Shown: positions 44,575-52,086 of the stretch, piece after piece
Numbering within the stretch: the stretch's first letter is position 1
How the letters are laid out: each line of letters starts with the position of its first letter
NCBI RefSeq assembly: GCF_023701695.1
Contig: NZ_JAJOZC010000001.1
Coordinates: 2,418,001 to 2,482,000, forward strand
Source of the DNA: Streptomyces sp. RKAG290
GTDB taxonomy: Bacteria > Actinomycetota > Actinomycetes > Streptomycetales > Streptomycetaceae
Direction: 5' to 3'
DNA length: 64,000 bases
The notes under the pieces: model-generated
Told to the model about the DNA's origin: nothing
Seen by the model: the letters and a program-made list of their open reading frames with translations, nothing else
The model's database searches: none
Made by a program: the position numbers and the translations under genes

Positions 44575-45456
44575 TCAGGCATTGTCGCGGATGCCCGCGA
44601 AGAGGTCGCTCTCGGGGAGGGAGGTATCGACGAGGGACTTCGCCAGCTCGTACTCCTCGGTCGGCCAGACGTCCCGCTGGATGTCCATCGGAACCCGGAA
44701 CCAGCCGCCCTCCGGATCGATCTGCGTCGCGTGCGCGATCAGCGCCTTGTCGCGGATCTCGAAGAAGTCCGCGCACGGAACATGCGTGGTCAGCGTGCGT
44801 TCGGCGCGCTCGAACTCCTTCCAGCGCTCCAGCCAGTCCCCGTACGGCGACTCCATGCCGCGGGCCAGCAGCGCCTCGTGCAGGGCGACGGTGCGCGGCT
44901 TGTTGAAGCCCTGGTTGTAGTAGAGCTTCTGCGGCGCCCAGGCCGGTCCGAACTCCGCCTCGGGGAACCGCGCGGTGTCCGCGGCGCCGTCGAAGGCGAT
45001 CATCGAGATCGTGTGGGTCATGATGTGGTCGGGGTGCGGGTAGCCCCCGTTCTCGTCGTACGTGGTGATGACCTGCGGCCGGAACGCGCGGATCTTCGCG
45101 ACGAGACGACCCGCCGCCGTCTCCTCGTCCTCCAGCGCGAAGCAGCCGTCGGGCAGCGGCGGCAGGGGGTCGCCCTCGGGCAGTCCGGAGTCGACGAAGC
45201 CGAGCCACTCCTGCTTGACGCCCAGGATCTCCCGGGCCTCGTCCATCTCCTTGCGGCGCACCTCGTGGATGTTCTCCTCGATGTACGCGTCGCCCTGGAG
45301 TTTCGGGTTGAGGATGGAGCCGCGCTCGCCTCCCGTGCAGGTCACTACCAGCACATCCACCCCCTCGGACACGTACTTGGCCATGGTGGCCGCGCCCTTG
45401 CTCGACTCGTCGTCGGGGTGGGCGTGCACGGCCATCAGTCGAAGCTGCTCAGTCAA
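44575..45456 (-). CDS. mca: Mycothiol S-conjugate amidase
   Basis: 293 residues, the usual Mca length. The LmbE/PIG-L deacetylase fold shows the zinc site HAHPDDESSKGAATMAKY at residues 11-28 and TYDENGGYPHPDHIMTH (further metal and catalytic residues) at about 136. VVTCTGGERGSILN is also present. Mca cleaves mycothiol adducts of electrophiles into a mercapturic acid and GlcN-inositol. MshB, the paralogous deacetylase, is similar, but the C-terminal FRVPMDIQRDVWPTEEYELAKS favours Mca. It is divergent from the DUF4307 gene. Confidence 0.93.
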   Translation of the reverse strand: MTEQLRLMAVHAHPDDESSKGAATMAKYVSEGVDVLVVTCTGGERGSILNPKLQGDAYIEENIHEVRRKEMDEAREILGVKQEWLGFVDSGLPEGDPLPPLPDGCFALEDEETAAGRLVAKIRAFRPQVITTYDENGGYPHPDHIMTHTISMIAFDGAADTARFPEAEFGPAWAPQKLYYNQGFNKPRTVALHEALLARGMESPYGDWLERWKEFERAERTLTTHVPCADFFEIRDKALIAHATQIDPEGGWFRVPMDIQRDVWPTEEYELAKSLVDTSLPESDLFAGIRDNA

Positions 45457-45546
45457 GACTCGATCCTCAGTGATTCGTCGCCATCAGGTTGCCGTCCCGC
45501 AGGGACGTCGGTGTGGGGTGGCGGTCGGGTGGCGGGTGGAGGCTTC

Positions 45547-45552
45547 TATAGT
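45547..45552 (+). promoter_or_regulatory. -10 element of the DUF4307 gene
   Basis: TATAGT, one mismatch from the TATAAT consensus, in an otherwise GC-rich region, 53 bases before the start codon. No clear -35 at standard spacing. Confidence 0.5.
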
Positions 45553-45604
45553 GACCGAACCGGGGGCGGAAAATTCCTCGATCCCCGGCACGGGAGGAAC
45601 GATC

Positions 45605-46021
45605 ATGGCTGCGGTGCGCGAAGCGCCCCCCGAGAACCGCTACGGCCCCTCCGCGGACCAGCGCGCGGACCGCAAACTGAGGGTCATCGGCTCGGTGCTC
45701 GGCGTCGCCCTGCTCGGCGTGATCGGCTGGATCGGCTACGACTACGTGGCCGGCCAGGGCATCAGCGCCGAGGTGATCAAGTTCAAGGTCGTCTCGGACG
45801 ACCGGGTCGAGGTGCACCTGGAGGTCCGCAAGGACCGGGACGCCAAGGGCTACTGCACGATCCGCTCGCAGCGCGAGGACGGCACGGACGTGGCCCGCAA
45901 GGACTTCCGGTTCGACGAGAACACCGACCGGATCGACCGGATCCTCTCGCTGCGTACGACGTCCAGGGCGACCAGCGCCGAGCTGCTGGGGTGCACGGAC
46001 GACGGCGGGGCGTCGCGTTGA
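45605..46021 (+). CDS. DUF4307 single-pass membrane protein
   Basis: 138 residues from the ATG at 45605 with GGGAGGAA upstream. An N-terminal cytoplasmic segment (PENRYGPSADQRADRKLR), one membrane helix (VIGSVLGVALLGVIGWIGYDYV) and a small beta domain (VEVHLEVRKDRDAKGYCTIRSQ, LLGCTDDG) match the DUF4307 family, actinomycete-specific and of unknown function. It is typically next to mca, as here. Two cysteines face the extracytoplasmic side. Confidence 0.85.
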   Translation: MAAVREAPPENRYGPSADQRADRKLRVIGSVLGVALLGVIGWIGYDYVAGQGISAEVIKFKVVSDDRVEVHLEVRKDRDAKGYCTIRSQREDGTDVARKDFRFDENTDRIDRILSLRTTSRATSAELLGCTDDGGASR

Positions 46022-46117
46022 CCGCCGCACGCACGTCCTGACCAGTACTTAGCGCCGCTGACCTGCGGATAGACAGTGTCAGGCGTTTACCTTCTCCCCC
46101 TTTTCCTGCGGAATTGT

Positions 46118-46123
46118 TAGGCT
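46118..46123 (+). promoter_or_regulatory. Candidate -10 of greA
   Basis: TAGGCT (TANNNT type) lies 82 bases before the greA start. Upstream sequence is pyrimidine-rich and no convincing -35 is seen. Confidence 0.35.
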
Positions 46124-46204
46124 CGTGGTTTCGCCCACCCGTGGAAGCGCATGCTTCCGGGTAGGGCGATGCTTTGTATTCCCAGTACCGACGAGGAGCA
46201 CCCT

Positions 46205-46702
46205 GTGACCCAGACCAGCGAAAACGTCACCTGGCTCACGCAGGAGGCGTACAACCAGCTCAAGGCCGAGCTGGAGTACCTGTCTGGTCCCGCGCGCACG
46301 GAGATCGCCGTCAAGATCGCGGCGGCCCGTGAGGAGGGGGACCTGCGCGAGAACGGCGGGTACCACGCGGCCAAGGAGGAGCAGGGCAAGATGGAGCTCC
46401 GGGTGCGCCAGCTGACCCAGCTCCTGGAGCACGCGAAGGTCGGCGAGGCGCCGGCCGACGACGGTGTGGTCGAGCCCGGCATGGTCGTGACGATCGCCTT
46501 CGACGGCGATGACGACGACACGACGACCTTCCTCCTGGCCTCCCGCGAGTACGCGAGCTCGGACATCGAGACGTACTCCCCGCAGTCCCCGCTCGGCGTG
46601 GGCGTGAGCGGCAAGAAGATGGGCGAGACCGCGGACTACGAGCTGCCGAACGGCAAGATCGCCACGGTCAAGATCCTTTCGGCGAAGCCGTACTCCGGCT
46701 GA
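46205..46702 (+). CDS. greA: Transcript cleavage factor GreA
   Basis: 165 residues from the GTG at 46205 (CGAGGAG upstream). The N-terminal coiled coil has LTQEAYNQLKAELEYL, and its tip carries the acidic pair needed for Mg2+ in the polymerase channel (AREEGDLRENGGYHAAKEEQ). The C-terminal FKBP-like domain ends in YELPNGKIATVKILSAKPY. GreA rescues backtracked RNA polymerase by stimulating RNA cleavage. The monocistronic gene ends at a 14-bp hairpin. Confidence 0.94.
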   Translation: MTQTSENVTWLTQEAYNQLKAELEYLSGPARTEIAVKIAAAREEGDLRENGGYHAAKEEQGKMELRVRQLTQLLEHAKVGEAPADDGVVEPGMVVTIAFDGDDDDTTTFLLASREYASSDIETYSPQSPLGVGVSGKKMGETADYELPNGKIATVKILSAKPYSG

Positions 46703-46730
46703 TCGATCCGCACGCCTGACGAGACAGCGG

Positions 46731-46762
46731 GAGAGCCCCGGCCGCGGACGGCCGGGGCTCTC
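46731..46762. terminator. Bidirectional terminator between greA and the ABC permease
   Basis: Perfect 14-bp stem (GAGAGCCCCGGCCG arm) with a 4-nt loop, 28 bases after greA, between convergent genes. Confidence 0.85.
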
Positions 46763-46844
46763 CCCGTACTCGGACACTCCTTCTGCGCCCGTACGCTCGC
46801 GCCCGGTGCTCGGACGCTCCCCTCGGGCGCTCCTCACGCCGCGC

Positions 46845-47696
46845 TCAGACGGCGACGGAGCGGTACTTGCGCACCGCCAGGGTCCGGAAGACCACGACGA
46901 TCACCACGGACCAGATCAGCGAGGCCCACACGGAGTGCTGCATCGGCCAGGCGTCGGACGTCGACACGCCGGGGTTGCCGAAGAGCACCCGGCACGCCTG
47001 GACGGTCGCACTGAACGGGTTCCAGTCGGCGATCGGCTGGAGCCAGCCCGCCATCTGGCTGGAGTCCACGAAGGCGTTGGAAATGAACGTCACCGGGAAC
47101 AGCCAGATCAGCCCGCCCGAGGTGGCCGCCTCCGGGGTGCGGACGGAAAGGCCGATCAGCGCGCCGATCCACGAGAACGCGTATCCGAGCAGGAGGAGCA
47201 GCCCGAACGCGCCCAGCGCCTTGGGGACGCCCTCGTGGATGCGCCAGCCGACGAGCAGGGCGACGATCGTGAGCACCAGCACGGTGAGCATCGTCTGGAC
47301 GAGGTCGGCCAGCGTGCGGCCGGTGAGCACCGCTCCTCGTGCCATGGGCAGCGAACGGAACCGGTCGACGAGCCCCTTGTGCATGTCGTCGGCGATCCCG
47401 GCGCCCGCCCCGGCCGTGGCGAAAGTGACGGTCTGCGCGAAGATCCCGGCCATCAGGAAGTTCCGGTAGACGACGGGGTCCGTCGAGCCGCCGATGTTCA
47501 TGGAGCCACCGAACACGTAGCTGAACAGCACCACGAACATGATCGGCTGGATCAGTCCGAAGAGGACCACTTCGGGAATCCGGCTCATGCGGATCAGGTT
47601 CCGCCTGGCGATGACCAGCGAGTCGCGGACGGACTGGCCGATGCCGCCGCCGGACCGGGGGGCGGGGGCGGTGGTCGGTTCGGTGAGGGCGCTCAC
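46845..47696 (-). CDS. ABC-2 type permease (DrrB-like)
   Basis: 283 residues with six hydrophobic helices and a cytoplasmic N-terminus rich in Pro and Ala. Landmarks are DSLVIARRNLIRMSRIPEVVLFGLIQPIMFVVLF, the FLMAGIFAQTVTFA segment, MARGAVLTGRTLADLVQTMLTV and FVDSSQMAGWLQPIADWNPF. These identify the DrrB family of daunorubicin-type exporters. Its start overlaps the ATPase stop (ATGA), so the two form one translationally coupled transporter. Substrate unknown. Confidence 0.9.
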   Translation of the reverse strand: MSALTEPTTAPAPRSGGGIGQSVRDSLVIARRNLIRMSRIPEVVLFGLIQPIMFVVLFSYVFGGSMNIGGSTDPVVYRNFLMAGIFAQTVTFATAGAGAGIADDMHKGLVDRFRSLPMARGAVLTGRTLADLVQTMLTVLVLTIVALLVGWRIHEGVPKALGAFGLLLLLGYAFSWIGALIGLSVRTPEAATSGGLIWLFPVTFISNAFVDSSQMAGWLQPIADWNPFSATVQACRVLFGNPGVSTSDAWPMQHSVWASLIWSVVIVVVFRTLAVRKYRSVAV

Positions 47697-48697
47697 TTGT
47701 GTGCCTCCGTCTCGGCGGCGGGCTGTCCGTCCGTCCCGTTCTCGTCGTTCTTCGCCGCTTCGGCGGCGTGGCCGGTGAGGGAGATGAACACCTCGTCGAG
47801 GGTGGGGCGGCGCAGCCCGATGTCGTCGATCTCGACCCCGCGGGCGTCGAGGTCACGGATGACCTCGGCGAGGAGCTTGGCGCCGCCGTCGACCGGGACG
47901 GTCAGTTTGCGCATGTGCGGGACGACGGCGACCTCGCCCTTGCCCAGGTGCGCGAGAACGTCGCGGGCCGGGCCGATCTCGTCCGGCTGGTGCACGACGA
48001 CCTCGACGCGCTCGCCACCGGTGCGGGCCTTGAGCTGGTCGGAGGTGCCGCGGGCGATGACCAGTCCGTGGTCGATCACGCAGATGTCGTGGGCGAGGTG
48101 GTCCGCCTCCTCCAGGTACTGCGTGGTGAGCAGCAGCGTCGTACCGCCGGCGACGAGCTCCTCGATGACCTCCCAGAGCTGTTGCCGGTTGCGCGGGTCG
48201 AGGCCGGTGGTCGGCTCGTCCATGAACATGACCGGCGGGGAGACGACGAGTGCCGCCGCCAGATCGAGGCGGCGGCGCATCCCGCCGGAGTACGTCTTGG
48301 CCGTGCGGTCGGCGGCGTCGGCGAGGTTGAACCGCTCCAGCAGCTCCCCCGCCCGGACCTTCGCGTCGCGTCGGCTCATCTGGTAGAGCTGCCCGACCAT
48401 CTGCAGGTTCTCGCGGCCGGTCAGGTACTCGTCGACGGCGGCGAACTGCCCGGAGAGCCCGATCGAGCGCCGGACCTCGTTGGGGTTCTTCAGCACGTCG
48501 ATGCCCGCGACCCGGGCGCTGCCGCTGTCGGGCATCAGCAGCGTCGTGAGGACGCGTACAGCGGTCGTCTTGCCGGCACCGTTGGGGCCGAGAAGTCCGA
48601 GGACGGTGCCTTCCGGCACATCGAGATCGACACCGCCGAGTGCTCGTACATCGCCGAAGGTCTTCACCAGACCTTCGGCGTAAATGGCGCCTGGCAT
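47693..48697 (-). CDS. ABC transporter ATP-binding protein (DrrA-like)
   Basis: 334 residues from the ATG at 48697. Walker A GLLGPNGAGKTTAVRVL, Q-loop LSGQFAAVDEYLTGRENL, signature YSGGMRRRLDLAAALV, Walker B VMFMDEPTTGLD and the His switch LLLTTQYLEEAD are intact. The C-terminal domain (ARGVEIDDIGLRRPTLDEVFISLTGH) is the DrrA-type tail. With the coupled permease it makes an exporter of hydrophobic compounds. A tandem palindromic element at 48821-48840 in its upstream region is a likely operator. Confidence 0.92.
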   Translation of the reverse strand: MPGAIYAEGLVKTFGDVRALGGVDLDVPEGTVLGLLGPNGAGKTTAVRVLTTLLMPDSGSARVAGIDVLKNPNEVRRSIGLSGQFAAVDEYLTGRENLQMVGQLYQMSRRDAKVRAGELLERFNLADAADRTAKTYSGGMRRRLDLAAALVVSPPVMFMDEPTTGLDPRNRQQLWEVIEELVAGGTTLLLTTQYLEEADHLAHDICVIDHGLVIARGTSDQLKARTGGERVEVVVHQPDEIGPARDVLAHLGKGEVAVVPHMRKLTVPVDGGAKLLAEVIRDLDARGVEIDDIGLRRPTLDEVFISLTGHAAEAAKNDENGTDGQPAAETEAHK

Positions 48698-48820
48698 ACC
48701 GCATTCCCCCCGTGCGTTCGGTGGCTTCCTCACAGATCCTAGATTTGCCCGTCTTCCCCCGCCCGGCGAACACACGGGACGAACCCGTGTACGCCCTGGG
48801 CCCGGACTCCGGCACAGTAA

Positions 48821-48840
48821 CGCGATACATCGCGATACAC
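48821..48840. promoter_or_regulatory. Candidate operator upstream of the DrrAB-type exporter
   Basis: CGCGATACAT followed by CGCGATACAC forms a 10-bp tandem repeat containing the palindrome CGCGAT-AC-ATCGCG (48821-48834). It lies about 124 bases upstream of the exporter start in an AT-richer patch. Confidence 0.5.
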
Positions 48841-48892
48841 AAGGCTCGGCTCCGGGTCGGCACAGGGCCCCGCACGGGCCCGCACGGTCGGG

Positions 48893-50122
48893 TCAGTTCA
48901 TCACCTGGTAGCCCGCCTCGCGCAGCGCCGCGGCGACCTCCTCGCAGTGCTCCGGGCCCTTCGTCTCCAGGTGCAGCTCCACCTCCGCCTCGGTGAGACC
49001 GAGCCGGGGGTCGGTGCGCACATGGCTCACGTCCCGGACGTTGGCGTCGGCCACCGAGAGCACGCCGAGCAGCGTGGCCAGCGCGCCGGGGCGGTCCGTC
49101 AGCCGCAGCCGCAGGCTCAGGTAGCGGCCGGCCGCCGCCATGCCGTGGGTCAGGATGCGCTGCATGAGCAGCGGGTCCACGTTGCCGCCGGAGAGCAGCG
49201 CCACCACGGGCCCGCGGAACGACTTCGGGTCGCTCAACAGAGCGGCCACCGGGCTCGCCCCGGCCGGCTCCACGACCATCTTCGCCCGCTCCAGGCAGAG
49301 CAGCAGCGCGCTGGACAGCTCGTCCTCGGAGACCGTACGGACCTCGTCGACCAGCTCCCGGACCAGGCCGAACGGCACGTCGCCGGGCCGCCCCACCTTG
49401 ATCCCGTCCGCCATCGTCTGCAGCGAGCCGATCGACACCGGGTGGCCGGCGGCCAGCGAGGGCGGGTAGCAGGCGGCGCCCGCCGCCTGCACACCGACGA
49501 TCCGCACGTCGGGCCGGATCGCCTTCACCGCCACCGCGATCCCCGCGGCGAGCCCGCCGCCGCCGATGCCGACGACGATGGTGCGCACCTCGGGGCACTG
49601 CTCCAGGATCTCCAGGCCCACCGTGCCCTGCCCGGCGATGATGTCCGGGTGGTCGAAGGGGTGGATGAAGACCGCGCCCGTCTCGTGCGCGTACTCCTGC
49701 GCCGCGGCCAGCGTCTCGTCGACGACCTGGCCGTGCAGCCGCACCTGCGCCCCGTACTCACGCGTGGCGGCGACCTTCGGCAGTGGCGCCCCGACCGGCA
49801 TGAAGACCGTCGACCGTACGCCGAGCAGCGCAGACGCGAGTGCGACACCCTGCGCATGGTTCCCGGCGCTGGCGGCCACGACACCGGCCGCGCGTTCCAC
49901 CGGGGAGAGTCCCGCGATCCGTACGTAGGCGCCCCGCAGTTTGAACGAACCGGTCCGCTGCAGGTTCTCGCACTTGAACTGGACGGGCGCGCCCACGAGC
50001 TCGGTCAGATGGCGGCTGCCCTCCATCGCCGTGACCCGGGAAACGCCGGAGAGCATCTTCTGCGCGCCCCTGATGTCATCGAGGATCAGCGGGGGAAAAC
50101 GGCCGGACAGCGGGAAGTTCAT
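48893..50122 (-). CDS. ilvA: Threonine ammonia-lyase (threonine dehydratase) with ACT domain
   Basis: 409 residues from the ATG at 50122. PLP site: CENLQRTGSFKLRGAYVRI with the Schiff-base Lys at about 61; the PLP-phosphate glycine loop is VVGIGGGGLAAGIAVAV; AASAGNHAQGVALA is the substrate loop. Residues about 330-409 form one ACT domain (LSLRLRLTDRPGALATLLGVL, VELHLETKG). A single ACT and this length fit the actinomycete threonine dehydratases, which make 2-oxobutanoate for isoleucine or for catabolism. It is divergent from a MarR gene. Confidence 0.93.
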   Translation of the reverse strand: MNFPLSGRFPPLILDDIRGAQKMLSGVSRVTAMEGSRHLTELVGAPVQFKCENLQRTGSFKLRGAYVRIAGLSPVERAAGVVAASAGNHAQGVALASALLGVRSTVFMPVGAPLPKVAATREYGAQVRLHGQVVDETLAAAQEYAHETGAVFIHPFDHPDIIAGQGTVGLEILEQCPEVRTIVVGIGGGGLAAGIAVAVKAIRPDVRIVGVQAAGAACYPPSLAAGHPVSIGSLQTMADGIKVGRPGDVPFGLVRELVDEVRTVSEDELSSALLLCLERAKMVVEPAGASPVAALLSDPKSFRGPVVALLSGGNVDPLLMQRILTHGMAAAGRYLSLRLRLTDRPGALATLLGVLSVADANVRDVSHVRTDPRLGLTEAEVELHLETKGPEHCEEVAAALREAGYQVMN

Positions 50123-50278
50123 ACCGCAAGTCTTGCAGCTGAAAGGGGGTGCGGCCGCCGCAGACGGTCCCGTCCTGCGTCGATGTCCGCAGGTTTGTGC
50201 AGCACTGGTACGCGTTGCCCCGGGGCCGCGTACTCTGTCCCCCACCCATCCGACACCGCACGAAGAGAGCCCCCGGCC

Positions 50279-50806
50279 ATGCCCCCTCAGGACATGACGA
50301 AAGCTGCGTCTCCCTCCGGGGGCGCCACCCCGGAAAACCCGGGTCCCGACCACCTTCTCGACGCTCTGCAGCACCAGGTGGCGGTATTCGCCCGCCGTGC
50401 CGAGCAGACCCGCCTCGGCGGCGTCGGCCAGGTACGCAATTCCATGGACCGGGCCGCGTATCTGCTGCTCAACCGGCTGGACCGGGAAGGCCCCATGGGC
50501 GTCAAGGCGCTGGCCGCGGGAATGGGGATCGACTCCTCGACCGTGACCCGGCAGGTCGCACCGCTCGTGGACACCGGCCTGGTCAAGCGCACCTCGCATC
50601 CGGAGGACGGTCGCGCGGTCGTCCTGCAGCTGTCCCCGCGCGGCCAGGCCCGGCTGGACGAGGTCCGGGCCTCGCGGCGCGAGTTGATGTCGCAGGTGAC
50701 GGGCGAGTGGGACGAGGAGGAGCGGGACACCTTCTGCACGCTGCTCACCCGCTTCAACGCGGCACTGGCCGCCCGGCAGGCCGCGCACCAGCCGCCGGCG
50801 GGCTGA
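50279..50806 (+). CDS. MarR family transcriptional regulator
   Basis: 175 residues from the ATG at 50279; ATG 50294 is an alternative. A winged helix is visible: AAYLLLNRLDREGPMGVKALAAGMGIDSSTVTRQVAPLVDTGLVKRTSHPEDGRAVVLQLSPRG, with the wing DGRAVVL. It is divergent from ilvA across 156 bases, so ilvA and itself are possible targets. Effector unknown. Confidence 0.9.
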   Translation: MPPQDMTKAASPSGGATPENPGPDHLLDALQHQVAVFARRAEQTRLGGVGQVRNSMDRAAYLLLNRLDREGPMGVKALAAGMGIDSSTVTRQVAPLVDTGLVKRTSHPEDGRAVVLQLSPRGQARLDEVRASRRELMSQVTGEWDEEERDTFCTLLTRFNAALAARQAAHQPPAG

Positions 50807-50933
50807 GGACCGCCCCGCTGTCCCCGGCGGGCGCACGCCGACAGCCGCGACCCTCGCGGCGTGCCCGCACCTCGCCCGGACCGGCCGGGCCCCAGGTCTT
50901 GACCCGGGGCCCGCGGAGCGCTCGGATGACAGG

Positions 50934-51428
50934 GTGCGAGAGCGCCAGGCGGGCCGAGAGCGGCGCCGCGCCCAGGAGTTCGAGGCCTTCGTGGCGGGCG
51001 CGGCAGGCCGGCTGCTGCACACCGCCACACTCCTCACCGCGGAACCCGTCCGTCCGCCCGGGGCCAACGAGCGCGCACGGCGACTGCTGACGGCAGCGCT
51101 GGCCCGTACGTACGCGGAGTGGGACCGGCTGCACGGCGAGGATCCGTACAACCGCACCCGGCAGGAGCTGGCCACCCGGTTCGCCCGGGAGGCCTGGCGC
51201 CACCACCGGCCGTGCGGCGGACTGCTGGAGCGGCTGACCCCGCAGGAACGGCTGGTCCTGGTGCTGCGGCTGTACGAAGGTGTCCCCGAGGAACAGACCG
51301 CCGCGCTGCTCGGACTGCCCGTGGACCGGATCCGCGCCATCTGCAACCGTTCGGTGGCCACGATGCGCGGCACCCGCGAACCCACCTTCCGACAGCGTCC
51401 CGCCCCGCCGCTGGGGGCCGCGCCATGA
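50934..51428 (+). CDS. Sigma-70 region 4-like (ECF-related) regulatory protein
   Basis: 164 residues from the GTG at 50934. The C-terminal half carries a sigma region 4 helix-turn-helix (RLTPQERLVLVLRLYEGVPEEQTAALLGLPVDRIRAICNRSVATMR). The N-terminal half (FEAFVAGAAGRLLHTATLLT, ERARRLLTAALARTYAEWDR) resembles a shortened region 2 of SigE-type ECF factors, but the conserved -10-recognition core is weak. It overlaps the next gene by 4 bases, the usual arrangement of a sigma factor with a membrane partner. Whether it acts as a real sigma factor is uncertain. Confidence 0.78.
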   Translation: MRERQAGRERRRAQEFEAFVAGAAGRLLHTATLLTAEPVRPPGANERARRLLTAALARTYAEWDRLHGEDPYNRTRQELATRFAREAWRHHRPCGGLLERLTPQERLVLVLRLYEGVPEEQTAALLGLPVDRIRAICNRSVATMRGTREPTFRQRPAPPLGAAP

Positions 51429-51676
51429 GCGGCATCGGCCGCAAGGAGGACGAGGTCAGGCGGATGCTGGAGGGCCCGCATCCGCAGGTGCCGGCCGACC
51501 TCGCGGAGCGGGCGGCGGAGCGCGGCGGCCGGATGCTGCGCAGACAGCGGGCCGTGCGCGCGCTGGGACTGCTGGTGCTGATCGCCGCGATGGCGGCGTT
51601 CACGGTGTGGGCGGTGACGGTCCAGCCCTGGCAGGTACCGCCGGCCGAGACGACCCCACCGCTGGGCGGCTGGTAG
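51425..51676 (+). CDS. Small single-pass membrane protein coupled to the sigma-like gene
   Basis: 83 residues; its ATG overlaps the stop of the sigma-like gene (ATGA). A cytoplasmic N-terminal helix (EDEVRRMLEGPHPQVPADLAERAAERGGRML) precedes one membrane helix (LGLLVLIAAMAAFTVWAVTV) and a short Pro-rich outside tail. No zinc-finger HxxxCxxC anti-sigma motif is present. An anti-sigma role is suggested only by topology and position. Confidence 0.75.
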   Translation: MSGIGRKEDEVRRMLEGPHPQVPADLAERAAERGGRMLRRQRAVRALGLLVLIAAMAAFTVWAVTVQPWQVPPAETTPPLGGW

Positions 51677-51758
51677 GCGCAGGCCGTGCGGGCCTGCGCG
51701 GATCTATCCTGGAGGTGTGCGTCATGCGCGCCAGGGGGCACCGGCCGAGGAGGCTGCC

Positions 51759-51950
51759 ATGACCAGGAAAGTCGCTGACTGTCGCAAGTATCCGAGCGAG
51801 TCGAACTGCTCGCTGACCATCTCCGGCGAGGAGGACGAGGTCGTGCGTGCCGCAGCCGAGCACGCGGCCTCCGTCCACGAGCACACCGACAGCCCCGAGC
51901 TGCGGGAGCAGCTGCGCGGCATGCTGGAGGACGAGAAGGCCACCGTCTGA
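51759..51950 (+). CDS. DUF1059 domain-containing small protein
   Basis: 63 residues from the ATG at 51759, preceded by CGAGGAGG. Family pattern: RKVADCRKYPSESNCSLTISG, then EVVRAAAEHAASVHEHTDSPELREQLRGML, with two Cys and conserved His as in the DUF1059 fold. Function unknown. The gene is separated from the sigma-like pair by 82 bases and is followed by a hairpin. Confidence 0.85.
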   Translation: MTRKVADCRKYPSESNCSLTISGEEDEVVRAAAEHAASVHEHTDSPELREQLRGMLEDEKATV

Positions 51951-51967
51951 GACGGCCGGCCGCACCG

Positions 51968-51996
51968 GGACGGAGCCGGTTTACCGGCCCCGTCCC
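51968..51996. terminator. Terminator after the DUF1059 gene
   Basis: GGGACGG (51968-51974) pairs with CCGTCCC (51990-51996), extended inward by CCGG/CCGG pairs around TTTA. Confidence 0.6.
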
Positions 51997-52041
51997 AGGA
52001 ATGCGCCCGGGTGCCCGGCATGAGCCGAACGAGAGGTCCTG

Positions 52042-52086
52042 GCCGAGCGCCTGCGTCAGAAGCCCTAGCCGAGCGCCTGCGTCAGA
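52042..52086. repeat. Direct repeat duplicating the 3' end of metB
   Basis: GCCGAGCGCCTGCGTCAGA occurs at 52068-52086 (the last metB codons) and again at 52042-52060 beyond its stop codon, 26 bases apart start to start. Confidence 0.8.

Noticed and set aside
48893..51481. Upstream extension of ilvA in the same frame
   Set aside because: The extension lies antisense to the MarR and sigma-like genes and has no family sequence. The ATG at 50122 fits the family start.
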